A stretch of DNA of 21,570 bases from JAYUHK01 sp043767025 (lineage in GTDB: Bacteria > Bacteroidota > Bacteroidia > Chitinophagales > Saprospiraceae). Below are positions 7,568 to 17,000 of this stretch, one piece after another. Both the position numbers and the translations under genes were made by a program. Position 1 is the stretch's first letter, and every line of letters begins with the position of its first letter. Where the stretch lies: NCBI GenBank assembly GCA_043767025.1, contig JAYUHK010000091.1, positions 1 to 21,570 of the forward strand, written 5' to 3'. The notes below the pieces were generated by a model, which was not told where the DNA came from, ran no database searches, and was given only the letters and a program-made list of their open reading frames with translations.

Positions 7568-7753
7568 CCAATCCCGCAGGAATTTTATATTTATAAAAAA
7601 ACGACTACACAATTCGTGCGACTCCTTCGGAGTCGTATCGGCAGGCGACGGATTTGGGTTAAAAATATTTGATGCCTCTGGCATCTTGCTGATGCCAAAA
7701 CAAAGCGTTCCGCTTTTTGCCAATCCCGTAGGGATTTCATATTCATAAAAAAA
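7568..7753. repeat. cluster of mini-hairpins with three-base loops
   Basis: Four perfect stems with 3-base loops follow each other: CGACTCC-TTC-GGAGTCG (7619-7635), GATGCC-TCT-GGCATC (7671-7685), AAAGCG-TTC-CGCTTT (7702-7716) and AATCCC-GTA-GGGATT (7722-7736). An imperfect one (AATCCC-GCA-GGAATT) lies at 7570-7583. The first and last hairpins sit in a 34-base direct repeat (7568-7601 and 7720-7753, four mismatches) that ends in a run of seven A. Stem sequences differ while loop size is constant. The cluster lies between convergent genes and carries no credible coding frame. Confidence 0.75.
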
Positions 7754-7786
7754 TCCCCAATTTCTACCGAAATCAAGGATTTTTTT
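7747..7786. terminator. bidirectional terminator between the ABC exporter and the OmpA/PD40 gene
   Basis: AAAAAAATCC (7747-7756) and GGATTTTTTT (7777-7786) are perfect inverted repeats; inside them ATTTC (7760-7764) pairs with GAAAT (7769-7773) around a four-base loop. The T-run follows the stem on each strand, as expected for an intrinsic terminator serving two convergent genes. The stem is A/T-rich, so efficiency is uncertain. Confidence 0.6.
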
Positions 7787-7815
7787 AAGCTAATTTATAA
7801 CAAAGTCTAAACAAT

Positions 7816-9882
7816 TTAATTCTTTCCGCCCACCACGCGCGGCGGCGAGTTTTGGTATTCTACCTGAATAGAATTGTCCATCTTCAATACCTTGACCTCC
7901 GTGCGGCGGTTGTATTGGTATTCTTCTTCCGAACACTCTACGCCGTCCTTGCAGCGATTGCGCGGTTCTGTTTCGCCCATACCGATTGCTTTTATTCGCT
8001 CCGCTCTGATGCCTTGATTCACCAAATATTGGCGAGCTTGGCGAGCGCGCTTCTCGGAAAGCGACATATTGCTGCTTGATGAGCCGCGCGAATCCGTGTG
8101 GGAGCGCAGCTCGATTTCCATACTTGGGTTTTGCTGCAAAAGCCTTCCCAGCGCGTCCAACTCAACAGCTGCGTCGGGACGAATAATATACTGATTGAAG
8201 TCGTAGTAAATATTTTCGAGCACCATCGTGCTGCCCGCTCTGACTTCATTGGTAGTTTTCGCCACCGTTGGCGATGGCGGCGCGGGCTTGCTGATGCCAG
8301 TTCCCATCTCAATACTTACGTTCAGTAATTTTGAAATATCCTCTTTTGTGACCGATTTTATCTTCGTATTACTATTTTTAAAGCCTACTTTTTCGGCGTT
8401 CAAAGTATAATTACAGCCTACTTGAAGGCACATTTTTACCTCGCCGTTGCTGTCCGTAAAAAGTGTCTGCATCTCGTCGTCGCAGCTATTCGTGGCGCGC
8501 ACCAACACTTCGGAGAGCGGTACGGTCGTCGCTTGGTTGCGCACCAACACGCGAAGGACGGCACAGTTTTTCTTCCTCATCGGCACCACCAACGCCTCTT
8601 TGGTGTTGTTGGCGGTATAGGCAAGTTCTTCCGTTTCGTAGCCTTCTTTGCTTATCAGAATCAAATATTTCGAGTTGCTCTGCATATCGTAGCGAGCTTC
8701 GCCCTTTGCGTCGGCGTAGCGGTCGGGCTTGTTGAGGCTATTGATGTCTTTTCGTATCAGCTTGATACTCATTTCTTTACCACCTTCGGCGGCTGGCATC
8801 AGCACTACGTCGTACAGATCGTTGCTGCCGAGCAAACCTTCTTTGGAGGCTTTGAAAACCCTAATTTCCGCGCCTTCGAGGTTGGCGAGTGTTTGAGCGT
8901 CGCGCACTTTGAACAGTGTTGAGTTTGTGGCAGCCACCGCTTCGCCGCCTACTCCGTTGGTCGAAACTTCAAATTCGTAAAGGTCGTCCTTGCCTGCGCC
9001 GCCCGAGCGATTGGAACTCAAATAGCCTTTTGTACCGTCCGAATTGACGATAAGCCCCAAGTCGTCTTTGTTAGAATTGACGGGTTCGCCCAAATTTTGA
9101 GGCTCGTCGGAGGAGTTGGTATTTACTTTGAAAACGTCTAAATCGCCCGCGCCGCCTCGACCGTTGGAAGAGAAAAACAACATTCCACTTTTGTGAATGA
9201 ATGGAAAAACCTCATTTCGGGCAGTATTGATGCCCGCGCCCAAATTTTTAGGAAACGACCACACATCATTTTTTTTCTCCGAAACATACAAATCCATACC
9301 ACCCAATCCGCCGGGCATATCGGAGGCAAAATATAATTTCGTACCGTCGGCACTCAAAGTCGGGTGCGCACAAGAATATTCATCGCTGTTGAAAGGGAGT
9401 TCTTTCACTTTTTCCCAATCTTTCGAGCCTCGCTGAGCTTCGTAAATTTTGAGTCGAACTTTGCCTTTTGCGTCCGCTTTTGACGCTCCATTGTGTTGGT
9501 TGTTGGTTGTGAAATAAACCAAATTCCCGTCTTTGCTGAACGAAACTGGACCCTCGTGGAGCTGCGAATTGAGTTCCAACGAAAACTCCTCTGGGTCAAT
9601 CGGAAGCCCGTTGCCGTCGAGGGCGGAGAAGTATAGCTCAAAAAAAGTTTCTCCGATTTTGTTGTCCATGCGTCCATTCTTGCGGCGCGAGGACACAAAC
9701 ACCAAACCCGACTGATAGAAGGTAGGCGAAAATTCGAGGGCAGACGTATTGACTGCCGTACAGTTTTTGAGTGTGATTTTGTTAGCATTGCCTGCTTCCA
9801 ACAGCGAACCTTGCGCAAAAACAGAGCCTACGAACCCACTCAACATCAAAATAATCAGTACATACTGTTGTAATATTTTCAT
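7816..9882 (-). CDS. OmpA-family peptidoglycan-binding protein with PD40 repeats
   Basis: The 688-residue product has a signal peptide (residues 1-~23, VFA-QG). Residues ~45-305 hold PD40-type beta-propeller repeats, for example LSADGTKLYFASD (176-188), KSGMLFFSSNGRGGAGDLDV (231-250) and SDGTKGYLSSNRSGGAGKDD (281-300). A carboxypeptidase-regulatory-like beta domain follows at ~438-528, then a proline/alanine linker (532-540) and a C-terminal OmpA domain (~553-667) with HTDSRG (595-600) and MSLSEKRA (606-613). Asp597 and Arg612 are the expected peptidoglycan contacts, and a Cys pair (644, 650) sits in the usual OmpA insertion. The order resembles PorE-type T9SS envelope proteins, but the first mature residue is not Cys, so it is not a lipoprotein. 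It follows the PorP/SprF gene by 152 bases on the same strand; I infer that it anchors the surface complex to peptidoglycan. Confidence 0.9.
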   Translation of the reverse strand: MKILQQYVLIILMLSGFVGSVFAQGSLLEAGNANKITLKNCTAVNTSALEFSPTFYQSGLVFVSSRRKNGRMDNKIGETFFELYFSALDGNGLPIDPEEFSLELNSQLHEGPVSFSKDGNLVYFTTNNQHNGASKADAKGKVRLKIYEAQRGSKDWEKVKELPFNSDEYSCAHPTLSADGTKLYFASDMPGGLGGMDLYVSEKKNDVWSFPKNLGAGINTARNEVFPFIHKSGMLFFSSNGRGGAGDLDVFKVNTNSSDEPQNLGEPVNSNKDDLGLIVNSDGTKGYLSSNRSGGAGKDDLYEFEVSTNGVGGEAVAATNSTLFKVRDAQTLANLEGAEIRVFKASKEGLLGSNDLYDVVLMPAAEGGKEMSIKLIRKDINSLNKPDRYADAKGEARYDMQSNSKYLILISKEGYETEELAYTANNTKEALVVPMRKKNCAVLRVLVRNQATTVPLSEVLVRATNSCDDEMQTLFTDSNGEVKMCLQVGCNYTLNAEKVGFKNSNTKIKSVTKEDISKLLNVSIEMGTGISKPAPPSPTVAKTTNEVRAGSTMVLENIYYDFNQYIIRPDAAVELDALGRLLQQNPSMEIELRSHTDSRGSSSSNMSLSEKRARQARQYLVNQGIRAERIKAIGMGETEPRNRCKDGVECSEEEYQYNRRTEVKVLKMDNSIQVEYQNSPPRVVGGKN

Positions 9883-10034
9883 AAAAAACTTGCTTAAAAA
9901 AAGATTGTCTGACAGAAAAATACATTTCTGACGAAAAATTTGAATAACTTTTCAAGGGAATGAAAAACAAAACGCTCAATTTTTTTTTCAAAAAATCAAT
10001 ACTTTATTCTAAATTCATTCTCCAATAATTAGAT

Positions 10035-10985
10035 CTAAAAAAATCTTGGATTTACATAATCGCTGCCTGCTGGATTCCCAAAACAGTAGCGCGCCATCGC
10101 TTCGATACTTCCACTGTTGTAGGTTTTGAGCGGCGACAGCGAAATATCATACGACAGACCAAAGAAAATATTGCCTGTAATCTGCGCACTGAACAAAATA
10201 TCGATAGATTCGCCGATGCCTGTGGTAGCAGCTCCGCCGGGGCGATACGTCGCGCCGATAGTGTATTTATCCAAAAAAATAACGTCCAAATTGATTTCAG
10301 ACCCCAACGGCGCGTGATTGACGTATTTCAATAGAGCCTGCGGCTGAATAGATACGTTTTCGCTGAGCGGAATCCGATAGCCCGCCATAAAATAATAATG
10401 CTGCGACTCTTTGGAAAAAACAGTTCCCACATTGGAAAAATCTATGTTGTTTTTCAACAATCGCGGAGCGGACAATCCGACATAAAAGCGGTCTGTATTG
10501 TAGTACGCTCCAACGCCAAAGTTGGGAATATATCTGCTTTGGATAGTGTTGCCCGAGATATTCGGGTCGCCGCCTTGCGTGAGGACGATGCGCGGGTCGC
10601 TGTAATCAACGGCTCTCCGACGGATAGACGCTTGTAGCCCTACGCCCAACATTCCGCGTCCGAGCGGGATTCGGTAGGCGTAAGAGCCTTCGAGGGTCAG
10701 GCGATTTTCGATGCCGATGGTATTGCGGGTGATTTGTAGCCCCACCCCAACGCGCTGGTTGAGAAACGGAAGGTTACAACTCAAAACTTGGGTGCCCGGT
10801 GCGCCGTCCAACCCAAGCCATTGCTGGCGATAGATGGCGGTAAGGCAGGCAGTTGGATTGCTGCCCGCATAGCCAGCGTTGTAAGTCAATTTATTGTACA
10901 TAAATTGAGTAAATTGCTGGTCTTGCTGCGCAAAGCCGCTCGCTGCTACGAGCGTAAATAAAGCGAGAATAAGTATTTTTTTCAT
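10035..10985 (-). CDS. PorP/SprF family outer-membrane protein (type IX secretion partner)
   Basis: The 316-residue protein has a signal peptide (MKKILILALFTLVAASGFAQ, cleavage after GFA) and the family's hallmark start of the mature region: QFTQFMYNKLTYNAGYAGS (24-42), then YRQQWLGLDGAPGT (52-65). The rest alternates amphipathic strands with glycine-rich turns, as in a 14-strand beta barrel, and ends in the aromatic PRFF. Proteins of this family sit in the outer membrane. In Flavobacterium, SprF is needed for secretion or attachment of SprB, and type B T9SS substrates are usually paired with such a protein. Here it lies 75 bases downstream of a giant type B substrate on the same strand, so it is very likely that adhesin's cognate partner. 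A strong hairpin separates the two genes. Length is normal for the family. Confidence 0.93.
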   Translation of the reverse strand: MKKILILALFTLVAASGFAQQDQQFTQFMYNKLTYNAGYAGSNPTACLTAIYRQQWLGLDGAPGTQVLSCNLPFLNQRVGVGLQITRNTIGIENRLTLEGSYAYRIPLGRGMLGVGLQASIRRRAVDYSDPRIVLTQGGDPNISGNTIQSRYIPNFGVGAYYNTDRFYVGLSAPRLLKNNIDFSNVGTVFSKESQHYYFMAGYRIPLSENVSIQPQALLKYVNHAPLGSEINLDVIFLDKYTIGATYRPGGAATTGIGESIDILFSAQITGNIFFGLSYDISLSPLKTYNSGSIEAMARYCFGNPAGSDYVNPRFF

Positions 10986-11008
10986 GTCTAAAATATTATT
11001 TTAAGAGC

Positions 11009-11041
11009 AGCAAGTTATCGGATAATATCCGATAACTTGCT
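11009..11041 (-). promoter_or_regulatory. perfect 15-bp hairpin between the adhesin and PorP/SprF genes
   Basis: AGCAAGTTATCGGAT (11009-11023) and ATCCGATAACTTGCT (11027-11041) are perfect inverted repeats with a three-base loop (11024-11026). It lies 20 bases after the adhesin stop and 24 bases before the PorP/SprF ATG. Neither strand shows a T-run directly after the stem, so a classical intrinsic terminator is unlikely; an RNA-processing or stabilising hairpin, a partial terminator or a protein-binding palindrome fit better. Confidence 0.7.
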
Positions 11042-11060
11042 CGCTGTGAATATGGTTTTA

Positions 11061-14000
11061 TTATCTTTCAATCATTAAAAATCCTGATTTGGAGCCTTGT
11101 GACGGGTCGCCGAAATTCACGATGTAAAAATAGGTCGCTGCTGGCAAATCCTCGCCTTTGTACGTTCCCATCCAGTCATTCTGGTAATTTTCGGAGCGAT
11201 ATACTTCGTCGCCCCACTGATTGAAAATGAGGACTGAATTTTTAGTATATTTACCTGTCGCCAAGCACGGGATTACAAATGCGTCGTTGTAAGCGTCGTT
11301 GTTCGGCGTGATGATGTTCGGTATTTTACAATCCGTGTCGTCGCCTATTCGCAGCGTCACGATAGCCTCCGAGCATTGGTTCGGACATTCCGTAGGGCAA
11401 ACTTGATACACAAACTGGTCGCTACCGACGTAGTTGCTGTTGGCTGCATATTTGAACGAACCGTTTCCGTTGTTCGTTGCTGTGCCGTGCATTGGAGGCG
11501 TTTTCAATGAAATCGTCCAGTTGGCGGGTAACACATCGTTTGAAATCACATCGATTACTTTCGTTCCTGCGAATGAAACCAACGCAATATCGGCGTTGGC
11601 TACCGCTCCTTCATTGAATTTGACGATGACCGTATCGCGAGAGAAAACTCCACACGCACTGTTGCTCAACGTCCATATAAAGGCGTTGAAGCCTACGGTA
11701 AGGTTGGTGGCATTGGTCTGTGGCAATGTCGGATTTACGATTTGGATATTCGGATTATTCAGAGCTGTCCAAAGTCCCGTGCCGACCGTCGGTATAGAAG
11801 CGTTCAAAATCACATTAGCAACTCCGCACGCAGTAAAGTCTGCTCCCGCAAACGCTACGTTGCTCGGTTTGGGAGCTATTTTTACCTGAACATCTATGAA
11901 TGAATAGTCGCCGCAGCCGCTGTTGCTCAACGTCCAACGGAACGTGTAGGTATTTCCTGCAATCATTCCCGTCACGCCCGAAAGCGGACTGTTCGGATTG
12001 GAAATAACTATGCCGAAACTGGCTTGCGTAGGCGGTTGCGTCCATGCACCTACCGAGCCAACAGGCGCAGCCGTAGCACGCAATCTGATACCGATAGTGT
12101 CGCAAAGATTCAAAGAATCTGCCTTTGCGATAGCGGTCGTCGCATCGCCTGTGACGGTCATTTCGTCAAAAGAATAATCTTTGCAAGCTCCGTTGGAAAG
12201 CGTCCAACGGAAGGTATAAGTTTGACCTGCTTGTACGCCTGTGACGGTCGTAGTCGGCAAGTTCAAGTTCGTAATCGCCAACGGTATGCCCGAAGTTTGA
12301 GTCCATTTTCCGATTCCCGCTTGCGGAGTTTCAGCTTTGATGGTCGCAAAACTCGTATTGCAAGCCTTGACATCTAAACCCGCATTTGCGTTGATATTCA
12401 ATACATTAGAGAATTGAATACTGACATTTGCGTTGAGAGAAGAACAACCGCCTTGGCTGGCTTTTACATAAAAATCATGCACTCCGCTGCCGTAGTTGGT
12501 CAGATTGCCCAACGTAAAGTTGAGCGCAGTCACTGGTCCGCCTACGATGGTATCGGTATTTGCGTCGTACCAAGTGTATTTCACGCCCGGCTGTCCGGGA
12601 GGTAAAACTTTCAGCACCACTGTCGCGTTGGGCGTACTCACACAAACAGAATCCGTCGTCTGCACATTCGGTACATTCGGGATAGCATTGACGGTCACGT
12701 TTTTGTCCAAAGAATAGGGCGAAGCGCAACCGTTTATTTTGATTCTTACTTTGTAAGTCCCTTGATTACAAGCAGTTGCGTTGAAAACAACTGGATTGAA
12801 AACGCTGGAAGTGAAAGAGCAAGGTCCTGACCACTCATAGACTGCGCCCGTCACAAACGGAGCAAATAATTGAATAGATTGACCCGCACAAACTTCGCTG
12901 TCGCCTGTCACGATTGGAGCGTCAGGAATTGCAGTTACGATGATATTGATGATGCCCGAAAACAAGGAGTTGCAACTGTTGCGAGTGGCAAGCACCGAGT
13001 AATCGCCTGAGTTGAGCGTCGTTGCGTTGTTGATTTTTAAAGTAGGTATAATCGTTGTCACTACGCCTATCGGAGTGTTCCAACGGTACGTCACGCCGCT
13101 TCCTTGATTCGGATTGTTTACATTAATCTGTATCATATCGCCTTCGCAAACTTTTAGTTGCACGGCACTGATGGTGGGCGTAGCGGGTACATTGGTCACA
13201 TCTACGACGTTGGTTTTTGGAGCAGATTTGCAGCCAAAACTATTCGTCACTACGAGTGTATAAGAGCCATTGTCCAATTCCGTTCCGTTTGGAAGTACTG
13301 GGAAAGAATCTACGGACGAAAATCCGTTAGAGCCAATCCACAGGTACGAATAAGTGCCGTTGCCTACTGGGAAAATAGTCGGAGTCAATCGAATATTCTG
13401 CGCACCTGTCACACATTGCTGCGCATTGTTGCTAACAGCCGTGATGACTGGCGACTGGCGGACGACGACTGTTACGGCAGAAGTTCCTGCGCAACCCGTC
13501 GGAGTAGAAGCCGTGACCGAATAGATATAATTTCCGGGAGCCACTGGCGACGGAATTTCTAAATTTTGTCCAACTCCTACTATCGTATCGTTGGCATTTT
13601 TCCAAACATAAGTGATATTTCCGTTCAGTGTGTTGGAGGTCAATTTTATCGTACCGTTGTTACAAGCTGGATTTTGATAATTGGCTTGCACGACGGGTTT
13701 GTTCTCCACATCTACGAATGTCAAATTCGATGGCTCGGATTCGCAGCCGTTAGACGCCGAAATAGATACTTTCCAGTTGCCTTTCAGGTTCGTAGCTGCA
13801 ATGAGTGCCAAACGGTTTTCGTTGGTCGTGAATTGCAAAAACGTCGGTGATGTCCAGTGATATATTAAATTATTAGAAGGATTCAGAATATTCGTAGTCA
13901 ATATCAAGCTGTCGCCTACACAAGTGAAGGTGGACGAAATGGTAGGTTTCGCAGGTCGTGGATTTATCGCCACTATAGTATTAGCGGTTGCAGAGCAGCC

Positions 14001-17000
14001 ATTATTACTGACTACAAGCTGATAATTTCCTCCCTGAAAAGCCGTCACATTGTTCAGGATTGGAGGGTTCTGCGCATTTGAGTTGTACCCGTTTGGTCCA
14101 GTCCATTGGTAAGTGTAGCCCGAGCCGGTCGAGGTTGCACTCAACTGTATATTGCTGCCTTCGCAAGCCGTCACGGTGGATTGAGCCACCGACGCTATCG
14201 GCAACGGATTGACAAAAACGGTGACACTGGACGAACTTCCGCAGCCACTTGGCGTGACGACAGTAACGGTATAAATATAGTTTCCGGGCTGTGCTGGTGC
14301 TACAATATCCACGTTTTGTCCTATCCCAACAGTCACACCCGCTGCATTTTTCCAAGTATAAGTCACGCCGCTCGGCAGCAGGTTAGACAACAAACGGAAC
14401 GTAGTACCGACGCAAACAGGCGTTTGATAGCTCGCTTGCACGACTGGTTTATTTTCCACATCTACGCCTGTTTCGTCAGATACTTCGGAGTCACAACCGT
14501 TGAAAGTGACAAACACACGCCACTTGCCTTTGAGCGCAAGCGACGCAGGCGAAATCGCCAAGCGATTGACTTGGGAAGTGTATTGCGTAAAATTCGGTGC
14601 TATCCAGTGATACACGTCTGCGGTGTTGTTGTTGGTCGTCAAAAACAAGGTATCTCCCGCGCAAGTGAAAGCCGACGTTAGCAATGGTTTTGCGGGACGC
14701 AACGTAACCGTCACGTTGGTCGAAGCTGGTGCAGAATTACAGCCGCCGTTGGTAACAACCAAACTATACAGACCCGCTTGCGCAGGCGTGATGTTGGCAA
14801 TAACTGGCGGATTTTGAAGATTCGATGTGTAGCCATTCGGTCCCGTCCACTGGTAAGTAAAGCCAACGCCCACACTCGGACTGCCCAACTGTAAGGTAGA
14901 AGCCTCGCAGACTTTCAGCGTAGCTGCCGTGACTGCCGCCGTTGGTACTGCACTGACGGTCACTACGACGCTCGATGAAGCGGTGCAGCCGAAAGAAGAG
15001 GTTGCCGTGACGGTGTAGGTGTAATTTCCAGCCGTCGTCGGCGCAGAAATCTCAATATTTGAACCCGTCCCGACGATAAGTCCAAGACCGTTGGTCCAAA
15101 CTAAATTTACTCCGTTTTGCGCTCCGCCGCTCGATAGTTTTATCGTAGAGTTGTTACAAACAGGTGATTGGTAGGTCGCCAACACGACTGGTTTGGGTTC
15201 TACATCTACGAAAGTCAAGTCTGACGTTTCGGATTTGCAGCCGTTGCGCGTTACCGACACGCGCCAGTTGCCTTTCATGGACGCTGTCGCTACGAGGGTC
15301 AAATTATTATTTGAGGTGTTGTAAGTTGCCAAATTCGGTGCAGTCCATTCGTAGTTATTGCCGTTTGGAATATTCGTTGTCAAAGTTAAATTATCTCCGA
15401 TACACGCAAAAACAGACGACAAAAGCGGTTTCGCTGGTCGTGGATTGACGGTAACAGCGGTCGTGGCAGGCAGCGACGCACAGCCATTCGCCTTGATGAT
15501 AAGGTTGTAATTTCCTCCCTGAAACGTCTGCGCATTCGTAATCACGGTCGGATTCTGCGCACTCGACATGAAGCCGCTCGGTCCCGTCCATTGGTACGAG
15601 TAATTTACGCCCGTCGCTTGAGTTCCCAACTGAATATTTTCGCCTTCGCAAATAGTTATCGTCGTAGGATTCACTGTTGCCGTAGGCGAAGAAGAAACCG
15701 TAACCGACACTGGCGCGGACGGATTAGAAACGCAAGTTTGGATTTTTACTATCACATAGTAAGAGAAAGTTCCTGTCGCAGGATTGGGGATATTGAACAA
15801 CGGAACGCTGGTGGTCGCTACCAAAGTCCCCGTAGAAGGAACTCCAAGATACCACTGGTATTGCACATTCGCCCCTGTGTAGGGTTGGGTGCGCAAGCGA
15901 ATCGTCGTATTGTTACAAATTTGTAAACTATCTGCCGAAATACTCGGCGTGTTGGGCTGTGACGTAATCGGAACCTGCACGATGCCTGTGGCGGAGCAAG
16001 AAGAAAAACTCACATTCGTAATCGTCACGCTATATGAACCTGCGTTCACCGCTTGCGGATTGGGGATTTTTGGATCTTGCAATGCAGAAACAAATCCATT
16101 CGGACCTGACCACAAATAAGTGAAAACACCTGTCGGCGGATTGGCAAATAAAAACAATGTGTCGCTGCTGCACAATCCCAATTTGAATGTCGGAAGTGGT
16201 TTTTCTGTTTCGATACGAACCAACGCCGTACAAGTGTTTTGCGCACCCGAATTGTCTGTCACGCGCAAAGTTACAACTACCGTCGTACCTGCTATCGTGC
16301 AGTCAAATGTATTCGGCGCATCTACGGTCATCGTAAATCCACAGTTATCAGAGCTATTTTTATTGATTAATGACGGCGTGATGACCGTCGGCTGTCCGTT
16401 GGTATTCACATAAACGACGGTGTCCGTACACACTGCTTTGGGTGCTTGGTTGTCATTGATAGACACTACGAAACTGCAAGTTCCAGTATTGCCAGCCAAA
16501 TCAACTACCGTATAAGTCACCGTATTCGGTCCGCCATTCAGCGTAGGCATTGGGCTGAAAGCTGGACTTCCGAACTGCGTAGCGGCAACGGTCGTCGCGC
16601 CCGCCACGGAGTAAGTAATGTTGCTCAACGGAGAATAAGAAAGCGTTGCGTTCAGATTACTTTTGCCGTCTGTGCCACCATTCGCAGTTACGGGCGTGGT
16701 GCCAGCACCTGTGCAAGGCGTAATACCTCCCGGCGATGCGATGGTTGGAGTATTTGCAATGGCTGTAATCGTCACTACTCCGTCAGCCGCCCAAGCGTTG
16801 AAGGTAGCAACTGGAATGGTAAAAGTGAACGAACTCGCCACTGTGCAACTATTCGGAGTGACTGTTGTAACACTCGGACTGCCTGTTGTAAAAAGTGGCG
16901 TATTTCCTTCTCCAAAGATACTGAAACTGCCGCCCGGAGCTGCATTGGAAGCCAACAAACTGATGGTCAAAGTAGCCTGTGAGCCGATAGCATTCGCAGC

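Noticed and set aside
7619..7635. Intrinsic terminator of the ABC exporter gene
   Set aside because: The stem is strong but has no T-run after it; the stem at 7747-7786 with T-runs on both strands fits better.
8422..8922. 166-codon plus-strand frame inside the OmpA/PD40 gene
   Set aside because: Antisense to a clearly conserved domain region; composition (His/Val/Ala/Phe-rich) is typical of reverse-frame shadows.
14106..14681. 191-codon plus-strand frame (and several others) inside the giant adhesin
   Set aside because: Arg-, Ser- and Tyr-rich reverse-frame shadows of repeat DNA; they recur at equivalent positions in the repeats.
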